Below, one piece after another: positions 1 to 7,147 of a stretch of 27,512 bases of DNA. The DNA lies in contig CAYQCL010000029.1 in assembly GCA_964416065.1 (NCBI GenBank), forward strand, positions 1 to 27,512, given 5' to 3'. The notes below the pieces were generated by a model. That model saw only the letters and a program-made list of their open reading frames with translations. It was not told the origin of the DNA and did no database searches. Made by a program: the position numbers and the translations under genes. The DNA comes from Limiplasma sp964416065. Its GTDB lineage: Bacteria > Bacillota > Clostridia > Christensenellales > Aristaeellaceae. How positions within the stretch are numbered: the stretch's first letter is position 1; each line of letters begins with the position of its first letter.

Positions 1-56
1 AATCTTTGCTGTAAAAAAATTTATAATTTGTGTCCAGTTTTTGTTGACTAGTGCAA

Positions 57-479
57 TCATTTTCGCTTTTTACAGCGCCTTGTTACTCCATAAAGAAGCC
101 ATGAGCCACCCATCCCGATTAGGGTGGGTGCCAGCGTATATAACGTTATGAGCTGACAGGCAAACTCGCGCTCGTCTCCTTCAAGATTGAAACAGGCATA
201 TGCATAGCAGACGAGCATATATACGGGAAAGAATGAGTACGCCATCGGAACCAGTTTTGGATTTTGCCTAAACGCGCCAAAAGCGCAGCATCCCAGAAGC
301 GTACCAATCAAGGCGAGGAGGGTGGGATGAATGCAATTATTCAACCATACTGGACGAATGGGCAGCCACTCTCCCAGGGGCTCAGCCAGCACGCAAAACA
401 CCGCCGCATCTATGATGACAAACACCAGGCTCAGCCCAAAGGCATACATAATTTGAGGACGCCTATCCTCTTGCTCCAT
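57..479 (-). CDS. Small four-helix membrane protein, unknown function
   Basis: I do not recognise this 140-residue protein. It has four hydrophobic segments, at about residues 11-33, 51-70, 79-97 and 108-131. It starts with a short acidic/basic head and ends in a basic tail (RRCKKRK). That tail fits a cytoplasmic C-terminus by the positive-inside rule. There are no charged catalytic motifs in the helices. Six cysteines are scattered and not arranged as a metal site. The ATG has a strong site, AGGAGG, 8 bases upstream. It lies 13 bases after the NUDIX gene and is very probably cotranscribed with it, but that neighbour says little about its job. The coding call is good; the function is unknown. 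Confidence 0.75.
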   Translation of the reverse strand: MEQEDRRPQIMYAFGLSLVFVIIDAAVFCVLAEPLGEWLPIRPVWLNNCIHPTLLALIGTLLGCCAFGAFRQNPKLVPMAYSFFPVYMLVCYAYACFNLEGDEREFACQLITLYTLAPTLIGMGGSWLLYGVTRRCKKRK

Positions 480-492
480 GACACCTTTCCTC

Positions 493-1059
493 CTAGAGCA
501 TTTTCATCAGCCGCGCGCGCGTTAAGGCGCAGATGGTTTTGGTGTCCTCAAAGGTTCCTTGCGCGATTTGCGCCTCAAGCTCATCAAGCGGCATCCATTG
601 CGTGCGGATGAATTCGTCGTCATCCAGCTCCTGCTGGCCCATTTCAAGCCCTCTTGCCAGAAACAAATACAGGACTTCGTCAATAATCCCGGGAGAAGGA
701 TAGATTTTTCCAAGAGAAACGAGCGAGCGCGCGGTGTACCCCGTTTCCTCCCGAAGCTCGCGCAGGGCGGCATGCTCAGGGCTCTCATTTGGGAGCTTGT
801 CAAGCTTCCCGGCCGGAATTTCAAGAGTTACCTGTCCGATTGGTTGACGGTATTGCCGAACTATGGCACAGCGGTTTCTCTCATCCAGCGCAAGGATTGC
901 CACGCCTCCGGGGTGATGCAGATGCTCGCGTCGGATGCGAGCACCGTTGGGAAGCAGTAATTCATCAAGCCAAAACTGATAGGTCTTGCCGCGATAAATC
1001 ACTTCTCTATCCAAAAGTTGTTCGAAGAGCTGAGGATCCTCCCTTTTAAGCTGCTCCAC
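493..1059 (-). CDS. nudF: NUDIX hydrolase, ADP-ribose pyrophosphatase type
   Basis: This 188-residue protein matches the size and layout of bacterial ADP-ribose pyrophosphatases, which cut ADP-ribose to AMP and ribose 5-phosphate in the cytoplasm. The Nudix box spans residues 84-108: it opens at Gly84 and contains R100-E101 and E104-E105 in RELREETGY, the Mg-binding core. The preceding IPAGKLD and the following YPSPGIIDEVLYLFLA are typical of the ADP-ribose subgroup. The first part of the box is two residues longer than the usual GX5E. The start is GTG with only a weak site (AAGGA about 11 bases upstream). It is the first gene of a two-gene unit with the small membrane protein. A terminator-like hairpin separates it from the ABC operon upstream. 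Substrate is assigned by family and could be another nucleoside diphosphate derivative. Confidence 0.9.
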   Translation of the reverse strand: MEQLKREDPQLFEQLLDREVIYRGKTYQFWLDELLLPNGARIRREHLHHPGGVAILALDERNRCAIVRQYRQPIGQVTLEIPAGKLDKLPNESPEHAALRELREETGYTARSLVSLGKIYPSPGIIDEVLYLFLARGLEMGQQELDDDEFIRTQWMPLDELEAQIAQGTFEDTKTICALTRARLMKML

Positions 1060-1091
1060 GGTTTCTACTCATCCTTTTTCAAAAGATTAGG

Positions 1092-1118
1092 AGGCGGTAG
1101 AGCTATGCCCTACCGCCT
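1092..1118 (-). terminator. Hairpin terminator after the ABC importer operon
   Basis: A perfect 9-bp stem, AGGCGGTAG pairing with CTACCGCCT, encloses a 9-base loop. It begins 15 bases past the stop codon of the binding-protein gene. On the minus strand it is followed by a loosely U-rich stretch (CTAATCTTTTG). It fits a Rho-independent terminator for the importer operon. The following NUDIX gene has no clear promoter, so some readthrough is possible. Confidence 0.65.
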
Positions 1119-1133
1119 TCCTTTCATGCTTGC

Positions 1134-2300
1134 TTAGGGCTGGACAGAAATCCAATAATCGTAGACATCGTAGTAGTTCTCATAGTAGTAGTCCAGATCG
1201 AGCGGGAATTTCGGAATGTCTTCAAAAGCGGGCTGAACGATATCCAAAGAAGGCGCGTCTGGGAAAACAGGATACGATCCAGCCTCCAGGAAAGGCACCA
1301 ATCCTTCGCCCGTATGATCGGCCTCACCGCAAATAAAGCGGATGAAAAGCTTTGCGGCGTTTGGATGCTCACATTGATCGGCGATCTGAGCAATCATAAA
1401 GCTGATGGCCGTCGTGGGAGTCTCATCTTCAAAGGCAGAGGGATCTACGCCAAGCAGATATCCCTGCAGGTCGCGTTCGCGAAGCTTAGAGGATACGCCG
1501 TAGCCGATGGGCGGATCAACCATACCGGCCGCGCCGCCGACATCCTTGACGATATTCGTATTGGAGCTTTCGATGATGACGCCGTTCTTCGCGACACGGT
1601 TGATCCACGCGTGAGCCGCAGTGGGTTCGTTATCAGCCAGAACAATGGGCTCGCCAAAAACGCGCTCATAATCGGCGGCCATCTGATCGGCATGCTGAAT
1701 CATCGAGGTAAACAGCACGATCAGGTCCGGCTCGCCGGTCGGATCCAGGAAGATGAATTTGCCGTTCCACTCATCCTTGGTCAGATCCCACCAGGAGCTG
1801 ATGGGCATGGCATCATAAACCTCGGTATTGTAGTTCCACCAGTCGAGCTCAATGACGAACGGGGTCACACGCAGGTAGGTGGGATCCACATCTCCAAAGA
1901 TATCCTCCGGATGATAATTGTGCAGCAGACCGGTTTGGATATAGTCATAGTACACGCTGCCGTTCTGCTCCTTCAGCTGAAGCACATCAGCGGTGTGTAT
2001 ACCCGCCTCATATTCACGTGAGAATTTTTCAAGCATCTCGTTGATGCCTAAATCGTAGAAGTTGACGGTGATGCCGGGATAGGCTTCCTCAAATGACTTG
2101 CCAACCGTCTCGTCGCGTCCCGTACAACCATACAGATTGAGTACGCCTCCCTCGGCCAGCGCGGCCTGATAGAGCTCCTCGACGGTTTCCGTCTTGTTTA
2201 GTCCGTTCTCCTCTGCCCATTGGGCATCGGCAAGCGCGGAAGCGCTCATAACAAGCATGCATACCGCGACCAGCAGAGCCAACCATTTCTTTGGATTCAT
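1134..2300 (-). CDS. ABC importer substrate-binding protein (FbpA/AfuA-like)
   Basis: This 388-residue protein is an exported extracellular solute-binding protein of the iron/sugar-phosphate/phosphonate type. It has a Sec signal peptide (KK at residues 4-5, hydrophobic core 7-23, likely cleavage after the ALA or ADA near residues 24-26). The mature fold starts with ...LAEGGVLNLYGCTGRDETVGKSFEEAYPG..., a typical opening for this family, and later shows SSWWDLTKDEWNGKFIFLDP. There is no convincing lipobox: Cys14 sits inside the hydrophobic core, preceded by VAV. The C-terminal region is unusually rich in tyrosine (7 of residues 371-382). The ATG has AAAGGAG 8 bases upstream. It is the last gene of the operon, after the permease and ATPase. 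Relatives carry Fe3+, hexose phosphates, putrescine or 2-aminoethylphosphonate; the substrate cannot be decided from sequence. Confidence 0.88.
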   Translation of the reverse strand: MNPKKWLALLVAVCMLVMSASALADAQWAEENGLNKTETVEELYQAALAEGGVLNLYGCTGRDETVGKSFEEAYPGITVNFYDLGINEMLEKFSREYEAGIHTADVLQLKEQNGSVYYDYIQTGLLHNYHPEDIFGDVDPTYLRVTPFVIELDWWNYNTEVYDAMPISSWWDLTKDEWNGKFIFLDPTGEPDLIVLFTSMIQHADQMAADYERVFGEPIVLADNEPTAAHAWINRVAKNGVIIESSNTNIVKDVGGAAGMVDPPIGYGVSSKLRERDLQGYLLGVDPSAFEDETPTTAISFMIAQIADQCEHPNAAKLFIRFICGEADHTGEGLVPFLEAGSYPVFPDAPSLDIVQPAFEDIPKFPLDLDYYYENYYDVYDYWISVQP

Positions 2301-2324
2301 GATAGTTTCTCCTTTCTTTATTCT

Positions 2325-2343
2325 CTAAGGCGATAGCCTTTAG
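2325..2343 (-). promoter_or_regulatory. Intercistronic hairpin between ATPase and binding-protein genes
   Basis: CTAAAGGC and GCCTTAG on the minus strand can pair, with one bulged base and a four-base loop. The hairpin fills most of the 49-base gap and lies just before the AAAGGAG site of the binding-protein gene. No U-tract follows, so it is less likely to be a terminator. It may stabilise or separate the downstream message so that the binding protein is made in excess, but this is inference. Confidence 0.35.
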
Positions 2344-2349
2344 ATTCCA

Positions 2350-3477
2350 TCAATCCGGCACCGCAGTTTTTATCAGCCTTCCGGTGGCCTTATCAAAGAT
2401 GTTAAGCTTATCGGGATCGATCCGAAGCCCGACCGTCTGATCAACGCTGTAATTGCGAATTCCCATTTCCTTTGCCAGCACGATGGAATCTCCCATTTTG
2501 AGATGTATGGTGGTCTCGCTTCCCGCGGGCTGGACCGAATAGACGGTGGAGACGATGGTACCCGCTTCATCCGCTGAACCCAAGCCGATCTTCTCCGGAC
2601 GGATTCCGATCACCGCGTCAAATTGGCTTTGGGCCGGCAGAGCGTCTGTCAGCTGTGCTTTGGAGAATCGAAGCTGGCCCATAAAGGACTCGACCGTTAG
2701 TTCGCCGTCGGCACCGAGCGAAGCTTTTCCATCCACGAAATTGATTCTGGGATTGCCAATAAAATCCGCCACCCTTAAGGAAACAGGATTTTGGTATAGC
2801 TCCATCGGCGGGGCAACCTGCTCCAATTCACCTTCGAAGAAAATAGCGATGCGTGTGGACATGGTCAGCGCCTCAACCTGGTCATGTGTGACATACAGAA
2901 TAGTTGTGCCCAGTTCATGATGCAGACGCTTGATTTCCGAGCGCATATCTACCCTCAGCTTTGCGTCCAGGTTGGACAAGGGTTCATCCAGCAGCAGAAC
3001 CTTTGGCTGGGATACGATGGCGCGCGCGATCGCGACACGCTGCTGCTGTCCGCCCGATAGCTCAGACGGATAGCGCTGGGCATACTCTTCAATGCGCATG
3101 CGTTCCAAAGCGTCCATTACTCTTTTTTTGACATCTGCCTTGGCCAGCTTTTTCACCGTTAAGGCGAAAGCTACGTTATCAAAAACCGTCATATGCGGCC
3201 AAAGCGCATAGGATTGGAACACCAGATTCAATCCGCGTCGACCTGGATCCTCAAAAAATAATTCTTTGGCGTTGACCACCAGTCGGCCATCCATTTCGAT
3301 CGTTCCGTTCTGCGGCTTTTCCAGACCCGCAACGACCCTCAGGGTTGTCGTTTTGCCGCAGCCTGACGGTCCCAACAAAGTCATAAACTCTCCGTCGTTA
3401 ACGGTTAGATTCAAATGCTTGAGTACATGATTGCTTCCGTAAAACTTATCAATGTCCTTCAAAATAATCTGGCTCAC
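2350..3477 (-). CDS. ABC importer ATP-binding protein (FbpC/PotA-like)
   Basis: This is a 375-residue ATPase that powers uptake from the cytoplasmic face of the membrane. All nucleotide-binding motifs are intact: Walker A GPSGCGKT (residues 36-43), Q-loop Gln88, signature LSGGQ (140-144), Walker B VLLLDE (160-165), D-loop SNLD (168-171) and switch His198. After about residue 235 comes a C-terminal TOBE-type regulatory domain with the usual IRPEKIGL segment. This arrangement belongs to the CUT1/MOI/FbpC group. The start codon is GTG with GGAGGA about 8 bases upstream. It follows the permease by 23 bases. The first five codons (MSQII) fit the usual N-terminus. Confidence 0.93.
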   Translation of the reverse strand: MSQIILKDIDKFYGSNHVLKHLNLTVNDGEFMTLLGPSGCGKTTTLRVVAGLEKPQNGTIEMDGRLVVNAKELFFEDPGRRGLNLVFQSYALWPHMTVFDNVAFALTVKKLAKADVKKRVMDALERMRIEEYAQRYPSELSGGQQQRVAIARAIVSQPKVLLLDEPLSNLDAKLRVDMRSEIKRLHHELGTTILYVTHDQVEALTMSTRIAIFFEGELEQVAPPMELYQNPVSLRVADFIGNPRINFVDGKASLGADGELTVESFMGQLRFSKAQLTDALPAQSQFDAVIGIRPEKIGLGSADEAGTIVSTVYSVQPAGSETTIHLKMGDSIVLAKEMGIRNYSVDQTVGLRIDPDKLNIFDKATGRLIKTAVPD

Positions 3478-3500
3478 AAAACTCTTCCTCCCACTCTCAA

Positions 3501-5363
3501 TTAGAAGCCCTGACTGATGTCGGCGTCAAAGAATTTATTAGCAATCCAATAGATCAAGAATACCACAAGGAACATGATGATCGCTACGACGCTGGAATAC
3601 TGATCCATACCGCCGGACATGTAGGAATAGGCCATATACGGCATCGTCTGAGTACTTGGCGAAATCAGGATGACCAGCAGATCCAGTTCCTTCATGATGG
3701 CCATGAAAATCAACATGAAGCCGCTCATGAAGCCGTTCTTGGACAGAGGGAAGACAATGCGTCCAAACCTTTTGAGGAAGCCCGCTCCCTGGATATGCGC
3801 CGCCTCCTCCAATTCCTCACTGATCTGCAGCATGTTTGATGTTCCGGCACGGCTTGATAAGGGAAGATTCTTGACCACCGTTACCAGCACCAGCAATGTA
3901 AATGTTCCATACAACGATGGAAACAGCGTTAGCGTGTGACCAAAGAGCGTAATTGTTTTGGCGGTAGAAAACATGGACAGATACATTGCGCCAAAAGCGA
4001 TTGAGGGGATCAGGTAGGGAATAAACACCAGCTGCTCAACCAATTTGCCGGATTTCAGATGACGGCCGCGAGAATTGACATAACCGATCAATTGACCAAA
4101 AACAGTAGCGATTAGCGAGGCGACAATCACCAGCTTTAACGAGTTTCCCAATACCTGATAGAATTGAGGGTTTACCAGCACGCCGGGCTCGCTGTTAAAA
4201 ATCTCCTTTACACCGGCTCCTATCCAATAATGAAGGGTCAAATTGCTCATGCTGAAGTCGCCAAGCTTGAGCATCAGGCTTTGCAGGATCAGTATGCCGA
4301 TGGGCAGCAAAACCGCACACCCAAGAAACGCGAACAGGAGAATAAGAATGGGCACCTTGCTCCTTTTCAGCGACAGCACATTGGAACGCCCGCCTTTGCC
4401 GCCGATGGTCGCATAGGATTTGCGGGTTCCCAGCACCCTCTGGTTGATAAAGATAACTACAGCTGCGATAGCGATCAAAACCAAGCTGATCGTATAGGCC
4501 ACCGCCGTCTGTTGCTGCTTGATGTTGTTGTATAGCATTGTGGAAATCGTATAGTAACTGACTTTCAGACCCAAAAACGCTGGAACGCCAAAGGTTCCCA
4601 TAGCTTTTGAGAAGATGAGAATAAAGGAAGATAGAATGGAAGGAAGCACCAACGGAAAGGTGATTTTCCTAAGCATTAATACTCTTGGCGCGCCAAGAAC
4701 CTCTCCCATTTCCTCCAGTTCAGAATTAATGGATCTCAAAGCGGCGGAAATCAACAAATAGGCATAAGCATAATAATGAATGATCAATACGCAAATGATT
4801 GCAACGGGGCCATAAGCCAACCATTCCGGAACCTGTACGCCCAGATAGCTAAGAAACCCCGCCGATCCTCCGATTCTGGGCGTCTTAAACACGCTGATCC
4901 AAGCCATTGACTTGCACCAGGATGGAATCATATAGGGGATGATCATCGCAAGAGAGAAGAACTTTTTACATGGCAGATCGCTGCGAACCATCAGCCACGC
5001 GATTACGCCGCCCACCAGAATACTGCCCACCGCAACGCATAGAGCGATCATCAAGGAGTTCAACAGAGGACGGTAGAGCATATTGGATGAAACATTGCTG
5101 TTTAAGATTCTCTGCCAATAATATAGGGTCCATTCACCCGCGCTGCCCTTAACTCTCCTCGCGTCCGCCGCGTTGAGCTGAAAGGTTGTAAAGATCATCT
5201 GTAAAAGTGGCCAGACCACAAAAACACCCAAAGCGATGACCGAAACCAGCACCAACAGGTTATATGGATTCGTAAAGGTGTTTTTCAGTCCGTTGCGCAA
5301 CCTTCTGCTTTTTGAGAAGGACGGAGTTTCCTTCTCTTTTTCGTTCGGAAGTCTCGTTTGCAT
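3501..5363 (-). CDS. ABC importer permease, fused double domain (FbpB-like)
   Basis: This 620-residue inner-membrane protein carries two binding-protein-dependent permease domains in one chain, as in FbpB, AfuB and ThiP. Hydrophobic segments run through residues 35-60, 101-125, 136-157, 185-208, 238-262 and 287-307 in the first half and a similar set from 338 to 608. Each half has an EAA coupling loop that contacts the ATPase: SELEEMGEVLGAPR near 214-227 and SEELEEAAHIQGAG near 515-528. I start it at the ATG at 5363 because AGGAG lies 8 bases upstream. The open frame reaches another ATG at 5405, but that has no ribosome site and would add 14 residues unlike a permease head. It is the first gene of the importer operon. 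Confidence 0.92.
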   Translation of the reverse strand: MQTRLPNEKEKETPSFSKSRRLRNGLKNTFTNPYNLLVLVSVIALGVFVVWPLLQMIFTTFQLNAADARRVKGSAGEWTLYYWQRILNSNVSSNMLYRPLLNSLMIALCVAVGSILVGGVIAWLMVRSDLPCKKFFSLAMIIPYMIPSWCKSMAWISVFKTPRIGGSAGFLSYLGVQVPEWLAYGPVAIICVLIIHYYAYAYLLISAALRSINSELEEMGEVLGAPRVLMLRKITFPLVLPSILSSFILIFSKAMGTFGVPAFLGLKVSYYTISTMLYNNIKQQQTAVAYTISLVLIAIAAVVIFINQRVLGTRKSYATIGGKGGRSNVLSLKRSKVPILILLFAFLGCAVLLPIGILILQSLMLKLGDFSMSNLTLHYWIGAGVKEIFNSEPGVLVNPQFYQVLGNSLKLVIVASLIATVFGQLIGYVNSRGRHLKSGKLVEQLVFIPYLIPSIAFGAMYLSMFSTAKTITLFGHTLTLFPSLYGTFTLLVLVTVVKNLPLSSRAGTSNMLQISEELEEAAHIQGAGFLKRFGRIVFPLSKNGFMSGFMLIFMAIMKELDLLVILISPSTQTMPYMAYSYMSGGMDQYSSVVAIIMFLVVFLIYWIANKFFDADISQGF

Positions 5364-5669
5364 CCTTAACACTCCTGTTGTTCTTGATATTGTTATCATA
5401 ATCATAGCATCGGGTTTTCATTGTTTCCATCAAGAGAGGTTGATTTTGCATTTAAAATTGTTGCATCTTTGATTTCTGAACCCCTATGGGCAGTATCTGC
5501 GTTTTTTTCGTACTATTTTTCTGCTTTAATCTATTCTTTTATGGTAAATACTCCTTTTGTTATCATTTCGTAGCAAACGAAGCGGCAACATTTCTCAATA
5601 TGAAATGCACTATTTTTCTATCTGTAATTGTTCCTTCTTCTGGTATAACGGTATCAGGAGGGGATTGAT
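5364..5669. promoter_or_regulatory. Divergent control region, importer operon versus AraC regulator
   Basis: These 306 AT-rich bases hold no credible gene and must contain both divergent promoters. For the importer (minus strand) the best candidate is an extended -10, TGC-TATGAT, at 5401-5409, with no good -35. For the regulator (plus strand) a TATAAC at 5644-5649 lies only 6 bases before its ribosome site, AGGAGGGG at 5656-5663, so it would leave almost no leader. The half-site TTGCAT occurs twice, at 5446-5451 and 5461-5466, 15 bases apart. AraC-family proteins often bind direct repeats, but the spacing is not typical. Confidence 0.55.
5385..5398. promoter_or_regulatory. Inverted repeat, candidate operator (Fur-like)
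   Basis: TGATA-TTGT-TATCA is a perfect inverted repeat lying between the candidate -10 and the ribosome site of the permease gene. Read as two 7-base halves (TGATATT and TGATAAC on opposite strands), each differs from the Fur half-site TGATAAT at one position, but the one-base spacer of the usual 7-1-7 box is missing. The position suits a repressor of the importer operon. Whether it binds Fur, the neighbouring AraC protein or nothing is unknown. Confidence 0.35.
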
Positions 5670-6569
5670 ATGACCTATCAGCAATATAAATATTCTTTCA
5701 AAAATCAGTTCCGTACCATGGCGTCTCTGACGGTCTATCGCACGGGGCGTCAACAATGCGCCGCGGGCTACAGCCGTGGCCAGGAGGTTCGTGATTTTTA
5801 TTTAATCCACTATGTGATCAAGGGCTGCGGCGTATACACTTTGAACGGCAGCTCTTATCCTGTCAAGGCTGGACAGACCTTTCTCATTTATCCTAATATG
5901 CCCATTGACTATCGAGCGGATGACAACGATCCTTGGGAGTATTGTTGGGTAGGCTTCAATGGCACGGACGCCCGAATTTTAATGAATGCCACAGGCTTTT
6001 CCCCGCAAACGCCCGTGTTATCGGTAAAGCGTCCCAATATGATGCTGGAGCTGCTTCTGGACATTTATAACGCGCGTGGCAATCTTCCTCATGAAATCAT
6101 TACTATGACGGCCCGCCTCTATTCCCTTCTGGCTTTTCTCATTGAGGAAAGCGCATGCTTGCTGCCAAGCCGCGCGTGCATCGGCAGCGAGCATTTGCAG
6201 CGCGCCTGCGATTATATCGCTGCTCATTATGCCGAGCCTATCTCGGTTGAGGATATTGCTACCCATCTGGGAATCTGCCGAAGTCAGCTTTACCGCATTT
6301 TTAAGCAGCATACCGCTATGTCTCCGCAGAAGTATCTGACGGAATTCCGAATCCGTCAGGCATGCAACCTCATGGCAAAGCGACAGATATCCGTTAAGGA
6401 CGTCGCATACTCCGTTGGATTCGAAGATCCTTTATACTTTTCGAGGGTTTTTAAGTCTTCGATTGGACAAACTCCCAGTCAATATATCGCTTTGCTGCAT
6501 ACTGAAAAGACATCGCAACCGCAAGGGACCGAGTCAAGCGGAGCGGAAGAAAAATTGAAAGGTTCCTGA
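5670..6569 (+). CDS. AraC-family transcription regulator
   Basis: This 299-residue DNA-binding regulator has an N-terminal cupin-like sensor (about residues 15-110) and a C-terminal pair of helix-turn-helix motifs (about 175-275). The sensor shows IHYVIKGCGVYTLNG, a YPVKAGQTFLIYP turn and WEYCWVGFNG, a pattern common in AraC/MsmR/RafR-type regulators that sense sugars. In the DNA-binding part the first helix pair lies near SVEDIATHLGICRSQLYRIF (192-211) and the second near VKDVAYSVGFEDPLYFSRVF (242-261). The tail after 275 is polar and likely disordered. The ATG has AGGAGGGG 6 bases upstream. It is divergent from the importer operon and probably controls it; that is inferred from position only. 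The ligand is unknown, though the sensor type leans towards a sugar or sugar phosphate. Confidence 0.9.
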   Translation: MTYQQYKYSFKNQFRTMASLTVYRTGRQQCAAGYSRGQEVRDFYLIHYVIKGCGVYTLNGSSYPVKAGQTFLIYPNMPIDYRADDNDPWEYCWVGFNGTDARILMNATGFSPQTPVLSVKRPNMMLELLLDIYNARGNLPHEIITMTARLYSLLAFLIEESACLLPSRACIGSEHLQRACDYIAAHYAEPISVEDIATHLGICRSQLYRIFKQHTAMSPQKYLTEFRIRQACNLMAKRQISVKDVAYSVGFEDPLYFSRVFKSSIGQTPSQYIALLHTEKTSQPQGTESSGAEEKLKGS

Positions 6570-6583
6570 TGATTGCAAACGTT

Positions 6584-6608
6584 GGCATTTTTCAAGCAGA
6601 AAAATGCC
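6584..6608 (+). terminator. Stem-loop after the AraC gene
   Basis: GGCATTTTT and AAAAATGCC form a perfect 9-bp stem around a 7-base loop, 14 bases after the regulator's stop codon. It is followed by CCAAAAGC rather than a U-tract, so as an intrinsic terminator it is weak. It ends 8 bases before the -35 element of the rplS promoter and may serve to insulate the two units. Confidence 0.45.
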
Positions 6609-6616
6609 CCAAAAGC

Positions 6617-6645
6617 TTGCAAGATAGCCGTATCCGTGGTATACT
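6617..6645 (+). promoter_or_regulatory. Sigma-A-type promoter of rplS
   Basis: TTGCAA at 6617-6622 and TATACT at 6640-6645 are separated by exactly 17 bases, and TGG at 6637-6639 gives an extended -10. Each hexamer matches the consensus at five of six positions. Transcription would start near 6652 and leave a leader of about 76 bases before rplS. This is the best promoter in the window. Confidence 0.7.
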
Positions 6646-6652
6646 ATTCGTT

Positions 6653-6697
6653 GTGACATAACGGGCGGTCCTCTGTCACGGCTTTGACCGTGGTCAC
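6653..6697 (+). promoter_or_regulatory. Structured 5' leader of rplS, possible L19 autoregulation element
   Basis: The leader contains CACGG-CTTTGA-CCGTG (6677-6692), a 5-bp hairpin. It also contains GTGAC at 6653-6657, which can pair with GTCAC at 6675-6679 or at 6693-6697, so alternative folds are possible. Leaders that let L19 repress its own synthesis are known in Firmicutes (the L19 leader family). I cannot test the covariation, so the match to that family is inference. Confidence 0.35.
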
Positions 6698-6727
6698 GAA
6701 CGTCTACGAAGGAAGGAGGCCAATGAA

Positions 6728-7078
6728 ATGAGTGAGATCATTCGTTCCATCGAAAAGGCTCAGCTCCGCACCGATATTCCCGAGTTCGGCATCGGTGACA
6801 CCGTTCGCGTTTTCGTGAAGGTTGTAGAAGGTAGCCGCGAGCGTCTTCAGGCGTTTGAGGGTACTGTGATTGCAAAGCGCAACGGAAGCATCCGCGAGAC
6901 GTTTACCGTCCGCCGCGTGTCTTATGGCATCGGCGTTGAGCGTACGTTCCCGCTGCATAGTCCCCGTGTGGATCACATTGAGGTGATTCGCCGCGGCAAG
7001 GTGCGTCGCGCCAAGCTGTACTACCTGCGTTCTTTGCAGGGCAAGGCGGCCAAGATCAAGGAAGCCAAGCGCGTGTAA
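6728..7078 (+). CDS. rplS: 50S ribosomal protein L19
   Basis: This is a complete 116-residue L19, the usual length, which sits at the interface between ribosomal subunits and contacts 16S and 23S rRNA. Recognisable segments are FGIGDTVRVFVKVVEGSRER, LQAFEGTVIAKRNGS, ETFTVRRVSYGIGVERTFPL and the basic tail RRAKLYYLRSLQGKAAKI. The ATG has AGGAGG 8 bases upstream. A second ATG at 6723 opens only a two-codon frame whose TGA overlaps this start. The gene has its own promoter and a strong terminator, so it is largely a single-gene unit. In many Firmicutes rplS stands just upstream of rbgA; here rbgA is about 18 kb away on the opposite strand. Confidence 0.98.
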   Translation: MSEIIRSIEKAQLRTDIPEFGIGDTVRVFVKVVEGSRERLQAFEGTVIAKRNGSIRETFTVRRVSYGIGVERTFPLHSPRVDHIEVIRRGKVRRAKLYYLRSLQGKAAKIKEAKRV

Positions 7079-7094
7079 GAAAACGCAAGCCTCG

Positions 7095-7124
7095 GAGCGC
7101 CCGACAAGGTTTGGGCGCTCTTTT
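7095..7124 (+). terminator. Rho-independent terminator of rplS
   Basis: GAGCGCCC at 7095-7102 pairs perfectly with GGGCGCTC at 7113-7120 around a 10-base loop and is followed by TTTT. The stem is 8 bp and GC-rich, 16 bases past the rplS stop. The next gene starts only 23 bases further on, so its transcription probably depends on readthrough or on a promoter I did not identify. Confidence 0.85.
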
Positions 7125-7147
7125 GGTATTTTGAGGGAGGATCGCCG

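Noticed and set aside
1..56. Possible terminator or promoter at the left edge
   Set aside because: Only AT-rich sequence with no convincing stem or spaced hexamers.
5446..5466. TTGCAT direct repeat as AraC operator
   Set aside because: Two short copies 15 bases apart in AT-rich DNA could be chance; kept only as a remark in the region entry.
6723..6731. Two-codon ATG-AAA-TGA frame overlapping the rplS start
   Set aside because: Its ATG is only 3 bases from the AGGAGG site, too close for good initiation, so it is likely chance.
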